Assembly: GCF_012272825.1 (NCBI RefSeq)
Contig: NZ_JAAWWS010000158.1
Span: 15,956-48,255 of the forward strand
Length of the DNA: 32,300 nucleotides
Source of the DNA: Wenzhouxiangella sp. XN79A
GTDB lineage: Bacteria > Pseudomonadota > Gammaproteobacteria > Xanthomonadales > Wenzhouxiangellaceae
Direction of reading: 5' to 3'
Position numbers and translations under genes: made by a program. Numbering within the stretch: position 1 is the first letter of the stretch; every line of letters begins with the position of its first letter. The notes beneath the pieces are model-generated. The model was not told the DNA's origin. It searched no databases and saw only the letters and a program-made list of their open reading frames with translations. This document shows positions 16,740 to 27,398 of the stretch, piece after piece.

Positions 16740-17282
16740 TCACCCGAAGCTGTTCCGCCACTCCGACAGCTTGCCGCGGGCGGTCAACAGCAGTTCGCAG
16801 AGCTCGCGCACCGCGCCGCGGCCGCCTGCGCTGGGTGCGACGAAGTCGCACTGGCCGGCGATCCACGGATCGGCATCGATCGGGCAGGCCTTGAAGCCGG
16901 CGTCGCGCAGCGCCGGCCAGTCGACCAGGTCGTCGCCCATGTAGGCGGTGTGGCGGGCATGGACACCGGTCGCGTCGAGCAGTTCGGCGAACGCCGCGCC
17001 CTTGTCCTCGCGGCCCTGGACCAGGTGCTCGATGCCCAGCTCGGCCATGCGCTTGCGGACCAGTCGGGATTCGCGCGCGGTCAGGGCGGCGACCCGGATG
17101 TCGTAGCGCATCAGCGCCTTCAGGCCGAGCCCGTCGCGGGAGTAGAAGGCCTTGATTTCCTGGCCGGCGTCGTCGCGGTACAGGCGGCCGTCGGTCATCA
17201 CGCCGTCGATGTCGAACACGGCCAGGCGAACGGATTTCGCCTTCTCGAGCAGGTCGTCGTCGACCGGGGTCGGTTTGTTCAT
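16740..17282 (-). CDS. kdsC: 3-deoxy-D-manno-octulosonate 8-phosphate phosphatase KdsC
   Basis: A 180-residue HAD-superfamily phosphatase (C0 subtype, no cap domain) that dephosphorylates Kdo-8-phosphate to Kdo for LPS inner-core synthesis. The nucleophile motif is FDIDGVMTDG (Asp24, with Asp26 as acid/base). Further motifs are the Thr of AALTARES, a lysine in GREDKGAAF and the metal-binding GDDLVDWPAL. The conserved FYSRDGLGLKAL is specific to KdsC. The ATG at 17280-17282 lies 11 bases after the kdsD stop. Confidence 0.96.
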   Translation of the reverse strand: MNKPTPVDDDLLEKAKSVRLAVFDIDGVMTDGRLYRDDAGQEIKAFYSRDGLGLKALMRYDIRVAALTARESRLVRKRMAELGIEHLVQGREDKGAAFAELLDATGVHARHTAYMGDDLVDWPALRDAGFKACPIDADPWIAGQCDFVAPSAGGRGAVRELCELLLTARGKLSEWRNSFG

Positions 17283-17293
17283 CACGGGCTCCT

Positions 17294-18331
17294 TCAGACC
17301 ACGCCGGCCTGCAGCAGGTCCTGGAAGTTCAGTGCGCCGACCAGGCGGTGCTCGGCGTCGACCACCAGCAGGCCCTGGATGCGGCGGGCCTGCATCTGTT
17401 CCACCGCGCTGGCGGCCAGCGCGTCCGGGCCGATGGTCTGCGGCGAGGCGGTCATCAGTTCGCGCACCGGCGTGGTGCGGATGTCGCCGATGCCGTCCAG
17501 ACCCCGGCGGAGGTCGCCGTCGGTCAGCACGCCGACCACTCTGCGGTCGTCGTCGATCACCGCGCACAGGCCCAGCCGGCCGCGGGTGATTTCGACGATG
17601 GCGTCGGACACGGTCCGGTCCGGCCCGGTCTTCGGAACCGCTTCGCCGGCGTGCATCACGTCGCTGATGTGCAGCAGCAGCCGCTTGCCCAGCGAGCCGC
17701 CGGGGTGCGAGCGGGCGAAGTCCTCGGCGGTGAAGCCCCGGGCTTCGAGCAGCGCGATGGCCAGCGCATCGCCCATGGCCAGCTGGGCCGAGGTCGACGC
17801 GGTCGGCGCCAGGCCCAGCGGGCAGGCCTCGCGGTCGACGCCGGTGTCGAGGTGGACATCGGAATGACGCGCCAGCGTGGAGTCCGGGTTGCCGGTCATC
17901 GCGATCAGCGTCACGCCCAGCCGCTTGATCATCGGCAGCAGCGCCAGCAGCTCGGCGGTTTCGCCCGAGTTCGACAGCGCCACCAGCAGGTCGCCGGCGC
18001 GGATCATGCCGAGGTCGCCGTGGCTGGCCTCGGCCGGGTGGACGAAGAAGGCCGGCGTGCCGGTCGAGGCCAGCGTGGCCGCCAGCTTGTGGCCGATGTG
18101 GCCGGACTTGCCCATGCCGGTGACGATCAGGTGGCCGTGGCCGGCCAGGATTCGCCGGCAGGCCTCGACGAAGGCATCGTCCAGCCGCCGGCCCAGCGCG
18201 GTGATCGCCCGGGCCTCGGTGTCGAGCACTTCTCTGGCGCGCGCCAGCAGCGCGGCCGCATCGATCGGCGGGGCGCCGACGCCGGGGGCGGCATCGGAAG
18301 ACGGCGTCGAGTCGTGAGCTGAATTCGCCAT
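17294..18331 (-). CDS. kdsD: Arabinose-5-phosphate isomerase KdsD
   Basis: A 345-residue isomerase converting ribulose-5-phosphate to arabinose-5-phosphate, the first committed step to Kdo. It has an SIS sugar-isomerase domain (about residues 45-180; TGMGKSGHIGHKLAATLAST and the SNSGET phosphate-binding loop) and two CBS domains (about 215-340), the standard architecture. The LGLAPTASTSAQLAMGDALA stretch is strongly conserved in KdsD. The N-terminus carries about 20 extra Ser/Pro/Ala-rich residues. A TACACT -10-like box ends six bases before the ATG and no ribosome-binding site is visible, so a leaderless internal transcript is possible. Confidence 0.96.
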   Translation of the reverse strand: MANSAHDSTPSSDAAPGVGAPPIDAAALLARAREVLDTEARAITALGRRLDDAFVEACRRILAGHGHLIVTGMGKSGHIGHKLAATLASTGTPAFFVHPAEASHGDLGMIRAGDLLVALSNSGETAELLALLPMIKRLGVTLIAMTGNPDSTLARHSDVHLDTGVDREACPLGLAPTASTSAQLAMGDALAIALLEARGFTAEDFARSHPGGSLGKRLLLHISDVMHAGEAVPKTGPDRTVSDAIVEITRGRLGLCAVIDDDRRVVGVLTDGDLRRGLDGIGDIRTTPVRELMTASPQTIGPDALAASAVEQMQARRIQGLLVVDAEHRLVGALNFQDLLQAGVV

Positions 18332-18337
18332 GCCGCT

Positions 18338-18343
18338 AGTGTA
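18338..18343 (-). promoter_or_regulatory. Possible -10 box for a leaderless kdsD transcript
   Basis: TACACT on the minus strand, six bases before the kdsD ATG, in the 35-bp yrbG-kdsD gap. Spacing would place the transcript start at the A of the ATG. No convincing -35 element is visible. The same arrangement is seen before dusB. Confidence 0.3.
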
Positions 18344-18366
18344 CCCCGCCGTTCCTTCCGTACCGC

Positions 18367-19326
18367 TCAGCCCAGCGCCTCGTACAGCACCACGAACTGG
18401 TAGACCAGGTAGGCCGCCAGCAGTACCGCGCCCTCGCCGCGCCCGACGCGCTTGGAGGTGTAGGCCGCGATCGCCAGCACCACGAAGATGCCGGCCATCA
18501 CCGACAGGTCCCGCCAGAGCAGGATCGGCTCGATCGTCATCGGATGGATCAGCGCGGCGATGCCGAGCACGCCGAGCAGGTTGAACAGGTTCGAGCCCAG
18601 GATGTTGCCGATGGCCAGGTCGTCTTCCTTCTTCAGTGCGCTGGCCACGGCCGCGGCCAGCTCGGGCAGGCTGGTGCCCAGGGCGACCACGGTCAGGCCG
18701 ATGACGGCCTCGGACACGCCGATCATCACCGCCATCGCGACCGCGCCGTCGACCAGCATCTGGGCCGAGACCGGCAGTACGATCAGGCCCACGACGGTCC
18801 AGATCACCGCCGTCTTCGCCGGCATGCCCTCGGGAATCTCGGCCAGCAGCGCCTCGGTGGTCGGGTCGCTCCTGGTCTGCGCGACCATGCGGAAGGCCAT
18901 CGAGGCGAGGAACAGGAACAACCCGCCGATCAGGATCACGCCGTCGACCCGGCTCAGCGCGCCGTTGGCCATCAGCACCGCGGTCAGCACGGTGACCACG
19001 GCCAGGATCGGAAACTCGCGGCGGCGCGCCGTGGCCTCGACGGCCATCGGGTAGATCAGCCCGGTCAGGCCCAGGATCAGGCCGACATTGGCGATGTTCG
19101 AGCCCAGTGCATTGCCGACGGCCAGCGAGGGATTGCCTTCCAGGGAGGCGAGCGCCGAGACGACCATTTCCGGCGCCGAGGTGCCGAAGCCGACGATGGT
19201 CAACCCGACCACCATCGGCGAGACGCCGAAGTTCCGGGCCAGCGCCGAGGCACCCTCGACCAGCCGGTCGGCCGACCAGATCAGCAGCACGAAGCCGGCG
19301 GCCAGCTGCAGCAGTGCGATCGTCAT
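18367..19326 (-). CDS. yrbG: Calcium/sodium antiporter YrbG-like protein
   Basis: A 319-residue inner-membrane protein of the CaCA exchanger superfamily with about ten transmembrane helices in two inverted halves. Each half holds the ion-binding alpha-repeat: GFGTSAPEMVVSA with GNALGSNIANVGLILG, and ALGTSLPELAAAVAS with GNILGSNLFNLLGVLG. It probably exchanges Ca2+ for Na+ or H+. It is the first gene of the minus-strand LPS operon, as in E. coli (yrbG-kdsD-kdsC-lptC-lptA-lptB). The ATG at 19326 has AGGA ten bases upstream. It is divergent from ibaG across 140 bp, and the mla genes that separate the two in E. coli are missing here. Confidence 0.93.
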   Translation of the reverse strand: MTIALLQLAAGFVLLIWSADRLVEGASALARNFGVSPMVVGLTIVGFGTSAPEMVVSALASLEGNPSLAVGNALGSNIANVGLILGLTGLIYPMAVEATARRREFPILAVVTVLTAVLMANGALSRVDGVILIGGLFLFLASMAFRMVAQTRSDPTTEALLAEIPEGMPAKTAVIWTVVGLIVLPVSAQMLVDGAVAMAVMIGVSEAVIGLTVVALGTSLPELAAAVASALKKEDDLAIGNILGSNLFNLLGVLGIAALIHPMTIEPILLWRDLSVMAGIFVVLAIAAYTSKRVGRGEGAVLLAAYLVYQFVVLYEALG

Positions 19327-19466
19327 GGGGTGCGTCCTGCGCGGGCGGATGGAACCATCGATTCGTTTACCATGTCGGATTGAGCCTTCGGACACGCTCC
19401 GCTCGCGCGGGGCGCGCCCCGTTATCCATCATCTCGGGAAAACCGCCGACCAGGGTCAGGCCCATC

Positions 19467-20977
<1,511 letters not shown>

Positions 20978-21419
20978 CGTCGATGAGTTGCAGTCCGAGG
21001 CGGGGCCTGCGTCCGCGACCGGCCGCCTCGGCGGCGCCGAGGCCCGAGATCCGCCGTCCGGATCGGCTTCGGCGTGGTCGCCTCGAACCCGAACGTCGCA
21101 GACAGCTTCGGCGAGTGATCGTCGACGACTTCGGAATTGCGTCCGCCGTCGCCGACCTCCCGGCCCATCGTGACCAGGACGACCTGGCCTCGGGTCGTGG
21201 TCGCGAACGGGCGGTTCGGCAGGCCGCGGCGGGCCGCATCGAGCGATGTCGCCGAAGGTCCGCAGGTCGTGCGCAGGTGCTGATGTTCCCTTGCTGCGGG
21301 CAGTGCCGCGGTCTGTTCGTAGGCTGCCGCCGCTGCGGGTGCACCGAGCGCGCGTCCCGGGCCGGTCGATCCGGAATGCCGTACGCTGAGCCAGCGCGCC
21401 ATCAAGGTGCCGGCGGCCG
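20978..21419. other. 442-bp intergenic region without a supported gene
   Basis: Between murA and the hydrolase gene the DNA stays GC-rich and holds open frames on both strands. The longest is a minus-strand frame of 166 codons at 20905-21405, which runs back into murA and has no recognisable domain. No RNA, repeat or terminator was identified. It may be the remnant of a decayed gene. TACGCT at 21381-21386 could be a -10 element for the hydrolase gene. Confidence 0.4.
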
Positions 21420-22259
21420 ATGAAGACCCTGCTCGCCGTAGCCGCCGCCCTGGTCGCGATCTACCTGGTGCTCGTGGCGTTCCACGCGCTGAAGCAGCGC
21501 AGCCTGATCTACTACCCGACGACGATTCCGCTGGACCTGGCCCGGGCGCAGGCCGCGGCGCTCGGCGGTGAGCCCTGGACCGGTCCCGACGGTCAGTGGT
21601 GGGGCTGGACGCGCGAGGCCGCGGGCGCGCATCCGGAGGCGTCGCCGAAGCGCGCGCTGGTCTTCCACGGCAATGCCGGCATGGCCTTGAACCGCGGCGA
21701 CTATGCCGACCTGCTGGCCGGGTTTGCCGAATCCGGCCCGTGGAGCGTCTACGTGTTCGAGTATCCCGGCTACGGGCCGCGCAGCGGCGAGCCCGGCGAG
21801 GAGGCCTTCGCCCGCGCGGCCGATGCGGCCGTCGATCAGCTGCGGGTCGAGGATCCGGCCCCGCTGCTGATCCTCGGCGAGTCGATCGGTAGCGGCGTGG
21901 CGGCCGGGGTTGCGCACCGCCGTCCCGAGGCCGTCGACGCGCTGGTCCTGATCACGCCGTTCGATTCGCTGGTGAACCTGGCGCGCCATCACATGCCGTA
22001 CCTGCCGGCCGGGCTCCTGCTGCGGGATCGATACGACAACATCGAAGCCCTGGGCGGCTATCGGAAGCCGCTGGCGGTGATGACCGCCGGGCAGGACCGC
22101 ATCGTGCCGGTCCGGTTCGCGGACCCGCTGCTGCGACAGCACGCCGGCCCCGTACTTCACGCGACCCAGTCGGGTGCGGATCACAACACGCTGGATTTCG
22201 ATCCGGCCGATCCGTCGTGGCATTCGATCGATCGCTTCCTGAACGCCGAGCTGCGGTAG
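21420..22259 (+). CDS. Membrane-anchored alpha/beta hydrolase
   Basis: A 279-residue alpha/beta hydrolase with one N-terminal hydrophobic helix (residues 3-22), probably an uncleaved anchor. The conserved QRSLIYYPT after it resembles the ABHD13/BEM46-like group. Oxyanion-region text is VFHGNAGMALNRGDY. The nucleophile elbow is GESIGSG (Ser155), the acid lies in MTAGQDRIVP and the histidine in GADHNTL near the C-terminus. All three catalytic residues are therefore present. The substrate is unknown. The ATG at 21420 has AAGGTG eleven bases upstream. Confidence 0.85.
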   Translation: MKTLLAVAAALVAIYLVLVAFHALKQRSLIYYPTTIPLDLARAQAAALGGEPWTGPDGQWWGWTREAAGAHPEASPKRALVFHGNAGMALNRGDYADLLAGFAESGPWSVYVFEYPGYGPRSGEPGEEAFARAADAAVDQLRVEDPAPLLILGESIGSGVAAGVAHRRPEAVDALVLITPFDSLVNLARHHMPYLPAGLLLRDRYDNIEALGGYRKPLAVMTAGQDRIVPVRFADPLLRQHAGPVLHATQSGADHNTLDFDPADPSWHSIDRFLNAELR

Positions 22260-22286
22260 CCGGTGTCTGCACGCGCTGACCGTTTC

Positions 22287-22328
22287 GATGGATCCTCGCA
22301 GGGCCTCTGACGGGCTGTCGGATCCATC
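22287..22328. repeat. 9-bp inverted repeat between the hydrolase and MATE genes
   Basis: GATGGATCC at 22287-22295 is mirrored by GGATCCATC at 22320-22328, with a 24-base loop that has further self-complementarity. It could end the hydrolase transcript or act upstream of the MATE gene. There is no T-run. Confidence 0.35.
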
Positions 22329-22391
22329 CCGGACGGCCGCCCGTCGTGCCCGCTCGGCTACACTGTCGGATCGAGGAAAAGGTCCGTTCCG

Positions 22392-23810
22392 GTGCAATCC
22401 CACCTTCCGAATCCACCGTCTCGGCCCCCGGGTTCCGGTCTGGGCTACGAGGTCCGCCGCACGCTGCTGCTCGCCACCCCGCTGATCATCGGTCAGGTTT
22501 CTTCCTTCGGGATGAACTTCGTCGACACGGTGATGGCCGGGCGGCTGGGCACGGTGGCGCTGGGCGCGATCGCGGTCGGGTCGTCGGTGTGGGCGGCCGG
22601 CCTGCTGTTCTCGCTGGGCGTGCTGATGTCGGTGTCGCCGGCCGTGTCGCAGCTCGACGGCGCCGGGCGGCGCGGCCAGGCCGGGGAGATGACCCGGCAG
22701 GCGCTGTGGATCGCGCTGGTGCTGGGCATCGGCATGTTCTTCGCGATGCGCGAGATGAATTGGGTGGTCGGGCTGCTGGACGTCGACGAGGCGGTGGCGG
22801 TCACCGCGCTCGGGTATCTGGACGCCATCAGCTGGGGCGCGCTGGCGCTGACCGGCCAGCTGGTGCTGCGGTTCTTTTCCGAGGGCAGCGGCGACACCAA
22901 GCCGACGATGTACATCGGCCTGCTGGGCATCGCGCTGAACGTGCCGCTGAACTACGTGTTGATGTTCGGCAAGCTCGGGTTCGAGCCGATGGGCGCGGTC
23001 GGCTGCGGCTGGGCCACCGCGATCGTGTTCTGGATCCAGTTCCTGGCGCTGCTCGCCTATGTCGCGAAGCGGCCGCGGTTCGCACCGTTCGCGCTGTTCG
23101 AGCGGTTCAGCGGGCCGTCGTGGCGGGAGATCCGGGGCCTGCTGGCGGTGGGCCTGCCGATCGGCGTCATGGTGTTCTTCGAGGGCAGCCTGTTCATCGC
23201 CACGGCGCTGTTGATCGCCACGCTCGGAGCGGTGCCGATCGCCGCGCACCAGGTGGCGATCAATATCGCGTCGATGGCGTTCATGGTGCCGCTGGGCATG
23301 GCCGGGGCGATCACCGTGCGGGTCGGCAACGCGGTCGGGCGGCGCGACCGGGAGGGTGCCCGCCGGGCCGGGCTGGTCGGGATCGGGATCGCCGGGGTCT
23401 ACGGTGCCGTTTCGGCCACGCTGATGCTGCTGCTGGCCGAACCGATCGCGCGGATGTACACTGCCGAGCCGGAGGTCGTGGCGCTGGCGTCCAGCCTGTT
23501 GCTGTGGGCGGCGATCTTCCAGGTGTCCGACGGCTTGCAGGTGGCCTCGGCCGGCGCGCTCCGCGGCCTGAAGGACACCCGCTGGCCGATGCTCTACAGC
23601 CTGGTCTCGTACTGGGGGGTGGGGGTGACGCTGGGCTGCTGGCTGACCTTCTGGCGCGACTGGGGACCGCACGGCATGTGGGTCGGGCTGATCGCCGGGC
23701 TGAGCGTGGCGGCGGTGCTGATGGGCACGCGGTTCTGGCGGGTGTCGGGGGCCTACATCCGGCACGGGCGGGAGGCGCTCCCGCATCGCGACGACCTGCC
23801 GCTCCCCTGA
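22392..23810 (+). CDS. MATE family efflux transporter (NorM-like)
   Basis: A 472-residue inner-membrane protein with about twelve transmembrane helices in two MATE halves. NorM-like text is seen in helix 1-2 (PLIIGQVSSFGMNFVDTVMA) and in the second half (AAHQVAINIASMAFMVPLGM). Members extrude cationic drugs and metabolites using Na+ or H+ gradients; the substrate is not predictable. The start is taken as the GTG at 22392, with a purine-rich GAGGAAAAGG segment upstream. TACACT at 22359-22364 is a possible -10 element. The gene is a single unit between the hydrolase and sppA genes. Confidence 0.93.
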   Translation: MQSHLPNPPSRPPGSGLGYEVRRTLLLATPLIIGQVSSFGMNFVDTVMAGRLGTVALGAIAVGSSVWAAGLLFSLGVLMSVSPAVSQLDGAGRRGQAGEMTRQALWIALVLGIGMFFAMREMNWVVGLLDVDEAVAVTALGYLDAISWGALALTGQLVLRFFSEGSGDTKPTMYIGLLGIALNVPLNYVLMFGKLGFEPMGAVGCGWATAIVFWIQFLALLAYVAKRPRFAPFALFERFSGPSWREIRGLLAVGLPIGVMVFFEGSLFIATALLIATLGAVPIAAHQVAINIASMAFMVPLGMAGAITVRVGNAVGRRDREGARRAGLVGIGIAGVYGAVSATLMLLLAEPIARMYTAEPEVVALASSLLLWAAIFQVSDGLQVASAGALRGLKDTRWPMLYSLVSYWGVGVTLGCWLTFWRDWGPHGMWVGLIAGLSVAAVLMGTRFWRVSGAYIRHGREALPHRDDLPLP

Positions 23811-23954
23811 CTTCTGGCCCTTGCAGCCCGGATCGCGGGCTGGAAGAATCGTCTCGCGTTCCGGCCTGGAACGAATCACGACTTCATCGTGGCAGACTGC
23901 CCTGCGTACGTTCCGATACTTCGCCCCGACTCCTGGCCCATACCGATACCGACC

Positions 23955-25820
23955 ATGACCGAATCCAAGCAATCCAATTTCCTGGTCCGCCTCTGGCGCG
24001 GCTTCTGGGGCGGCGTGACCACGCTGCGCATGTTCGTGTTCAACATCCTGTTCCTGCTGGTGCTGGCCTTCCTGATCCGCGGCATGCTGTCCGGTGACCG
24101 GATCACGGTCGAGGACGACACCACGCTGGTCATCGCACCGGTCGGCCTGATCGTCGAGGAATACACCGGCGCGCCGGCCGAGCGTGCGATCAACGAGGCG
24201 CTGGGCCAGCAGCTTCCTGAAACGCGGCTGCGCGACCTGCTGCGCACGCTGGAGCTGGCTGCCGACGACGACCGGATCGTCCAGGTGCTGCTGCGCACCG
24301 ACCGCCTGCTGGGCCTTTCGGCCGGCACGATGACCGAACTGGACGCCGCCGTGAAACGTTTCCGTGAATCGGGCAAGCCGATCGTCGCCTTCGGCAGCAG
24401 CATGACGCAGGCGCAGTTCGGCCTGGCCTCGATGGCCGACGAGATCTGGCTGGACCCGGACGGCCTGCTGCTCATCGAGGGCATCTCTCGCTTCCGCAAC
24501 TACTACGCCGACGCGCTGGAGTTGCTGCGCGTGGACGTCAACCTGTTCCGGGTCGGTGAGTTCAAGTCGGCGGCCGAGCCGTACATCCGCAACGACATGT
24601 CCGAGGCCGACCAGGAAGCGGCCGAATTCTGGATCGGGGGACTCTGGCAACAGTACCTGGAGCTGATCGCGGCCAACCGCGGCCTGCCGATCGAGCGACT
24701 GATCGAGCAGACCCAGAACCCGGTCGAGATGGTGGTCTCGGCCAACGGTGATCCGGCCGCGGCCGCGCTGGACGCCGGTTGGGTCGATCGTCTGATCACG
24801 CGCCCCGAGGCGCGCATCGAGCTTGCAGATCGCGGTGCGCCCGACGACGACAAGGGCTTCCGCCAGATCGGCATGGATGACTACCTGGCGGTGCCGCGCA
24901 CGCCGAAGGTTCCGCGTGACCGGGTCGGCATCGTCGTGGCCTCCGGTTCGATCGTCGAAGGCAGTCAGTCGCCGGGCATGATCGGCGGCGATTCCACGGC
25001 CCGGCTGCTGCGCAAGGCGGCCGACGACGACTCGATCAAGGCGGTGGTGTTTCGAATCGACTCCGGCGGCGGCAGCGCGTTCGCCTCGGAAATCATCCGC
25101 CAGGAAATGATGGCACTGCGCGAGACCGGCAAGCCGGTGATCGTCAGCATGGGCGACGTGGCGGCTTCCGGTGGGTACTGGATCGCGATGGGCGCCGACG
25201 AGGTCTGGGCCTATCCGAACACCATCACCGGCTCGATCGGGATCTTCGGGATGTTCCCGACCTTCCAGCGCACGCTCGAGACCGTGGGCATCAACACCGA
25301 CGGCTTCGGCACCACGCCGCTGGCCGGCGCGCTGCGTCCCGACCTGGCGATGTCGGATACCGTGGGTGAGTTGTTCCAGTCGGTGATCGAGCACGGCTAC
25401 CGCGAATTCATCGGCCTGGTGGGCGAGCATCGCGACATGACGACCGCAGAGGTCGACGAGGTGGCCCAGGGGCGGGTCTGGACCGGCGCCCAGGCGCGCG
25501 ATCGGGGCCTGATCGACCAGCTCGGCACGCTTGACGAGGCGATCGATGCCGCGGCCCGCATGGCCGGCCTGTCCGACGACTACGGCACGCTCTACGTCGA
25601 GCCGAAGATGAGCCCGTTCGAGGAGTTCCTGGCCCAGATGGGCGCCGAGGCCATGGTCCGCGCCGGGCTGGATCTGCCGACCCACCCGATCCGGGCGCTG
25701 TTCGGCAACGCGCTGTACGACCAGGTGACCGGCGATCTGACCGTTATCGCCGGGACTCGCTCGAGCCGCCCCGGCATGCCGGAAGTGGTCGCGCACTGCC
25801 TGTGCGAGTCGCCGCTCTGA
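23955..25820 (+). CDS. sppA: Signal peptide peptidase SppA, 67K type
   Basis: A 621-residue inner-membrane serine protease that degrades cleaved signal peptides. One N-terminal transmembrane helix (about residues 25-44) leads to two tandem S49 peptidase domains, as in E. coli SppA. The Ser-Lys dyad is split between them: Lys204 in GEFKSAAEPY of the first domain and Ser405 in DVAASGGYWI of the second. This is the arrangement of E. coli (Lys209, Ser409), so the enzyme should be active. I chose the ATG at 23955. An in-frame GTG at 23889 would add 22 proline-rich residues, and neither has a clear ribosome-binding site. Confidence 0.96.
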   Translation: MTESKQSNFLVRLWRGFWGGVTTLRMFVFNILFLLVLAFLIRGMLSGDRITVEDDTTLVIAPVGLIVEEYTGAPAERAINEALGQQLPETRLRDLLRTLELAADDDRIVQVLLRTDRLLGLSAGTMTELDAAVKRFRESGKPIVAFGSSMTQAQFGLASMADEIWLDPDGLLLIEGISRFRNYYADALELLRVDVNLFRVGEFKSAAEPYIRNDMSEADQEAAEFWIGGLWQQYLELIAANRGLPIERLIEQTQNPVEMVVSANGDPAAAALDAGWVDRLITRPEARIELADRGAPDDDKGFRQIGMDDYLAVPRTPKVPRDRVGIVVASGSIVEGSQSPGMIGGDSTARLLRKAADDDSIKAVVFRIDSGGGSAFASEIIRQEMMALRETGKPVIVSMGDVAASGGYWIAMGADEVWAYPNTITGSIGIFGMFPTFQRTLETVGINTDGFGTTPLAGALRPDLAMSDTVGELFQSVIEHGYREFIGLVGEHRDMTTAEVDEVAQGRVWTGAQARDRGLIDQLGTLDEAIDAAARMAGLSDDYGTLYVEPKMSPFEEFLAQMGAEAMVRAGLDLPTHPIRALFGNALYDQVTGDLTVIAGTRSSRPGMPEVVAHCLCESPL

Positions 25821-25850
25821 CCGCGCAGGGCTGACCGACGGACACGAACG

Positions 25851-25880
25851 ACCGGCCGGGTGCGCGAGCGCCCGGCCGGT
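25851..25880. terminator. Hairpin between convergent sppA and lipoprotein genes
   Basis: A perfect 10-bp GC stem (25851-25860 with 25871-25880) around a 10-base loop sits 30 bases after the sppA stop and 19 bases before the end of the opposing lipoprotein gene. It could serve both strands. No T-run follows on either side, so this is a candidate only. Confidence 0.5.
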
Positions 25881-25899
25881 CGGTGTCGGGGCTTCGGAT

Positions 25900-26298
25900 T
25901 CAGCGGTCGGGCAGGGTGGCCGGCGGCAGCCAGCCCTCGAGACGCGCCAGCGCTTCGAGATCGGGCAGTTCGCCCTGGGCGCGGATCCGCTGCTGGCGAA
26001 GCTGCACGGCGGTCTGCGGATCCGGAGCCGGTTCGGCGTCGAGCCGTGCCGAGACGCGTTCGATCGTCGCCCGCCGCTCGCGGATCATCTCGCCGAGACC
26101 GTAGGCCTCGTCGGGCGCCGGCACGCTGCAGGCGGCCGGCACCGGTGCGCCTTCCAGCCCGAGCCGGAAGCGGGCCGGGTCCGAGCAGTCCGGCGCGTCG
26201 TTGCCTGACGGTGAGGAGGCGCAGCCGGCCAGCACCACGAGGCCGACGATCGGGATCGCGGTGCGAAGGCATGCGGCGTGGAAACGCGTTCGGTTCAT
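25900..26298 (-). CDS. Hypothetical lipoprotein
   Basis: A 132-residue predicted lipoprotein. A basic N-terminus and hydrophobic stretch end in the lipobox LAGC (Cys26), so the protein should be lipidated and tethered to the inner or outer membrane. The residues after the Cys are Ala-Ser-Ser, not Asp, which favours outer-membrane sorting (inference). The mature part has two more cysteines (in APDCSD and PAACSV), possibly disulfide-bonded, and a charged helical region (IRERRATIERVSARL). No family was recognised. It is a single gene, divergent from the DUF457 gene across 50 bp. Confidence 0.75.
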   Translation of the reverse strand: MNRTRFHAACLRTAIPIVGLVVLAGCASSPSGNDAPDCSDPARFRLGLEGAPVPAACSVPAPDEAYGLGEMIRERRATIERVSARLDAEPAPDPQTAVQLRQQRIRAQGELPDLEALARLEGWLPPATLPDR

Positions 26299-26348
26299 CG
26301 ATGAAGGTCCCGTACACTCCGGTTCTCTGCCGCGAAGGATAGCAGTCG

Positions 26349-27362
<1,014 letters not shown>

Positions 27363-27398
27363 GCGCAACGGCGCTGAGCGTCGTCGGGCCGATCGGCG

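Noticed and set aside
22340-22400. A riboswitch before the MATE gene.
   Set aside because: Only about 130 bases are available and no conserved riboswitch core is visible. The inverted repeat at 22287-22328 is simple.
21402-25796. A 1464-codon open frame on the minus strand.
   Set aside because: It is antisense to three well-supported plus-strand genes (hydrolase, MATE, sppA). Its translation is rich in His, Arg, Gln and Pro with no domain, as expected for a shadow frame in GC-rich DNA.
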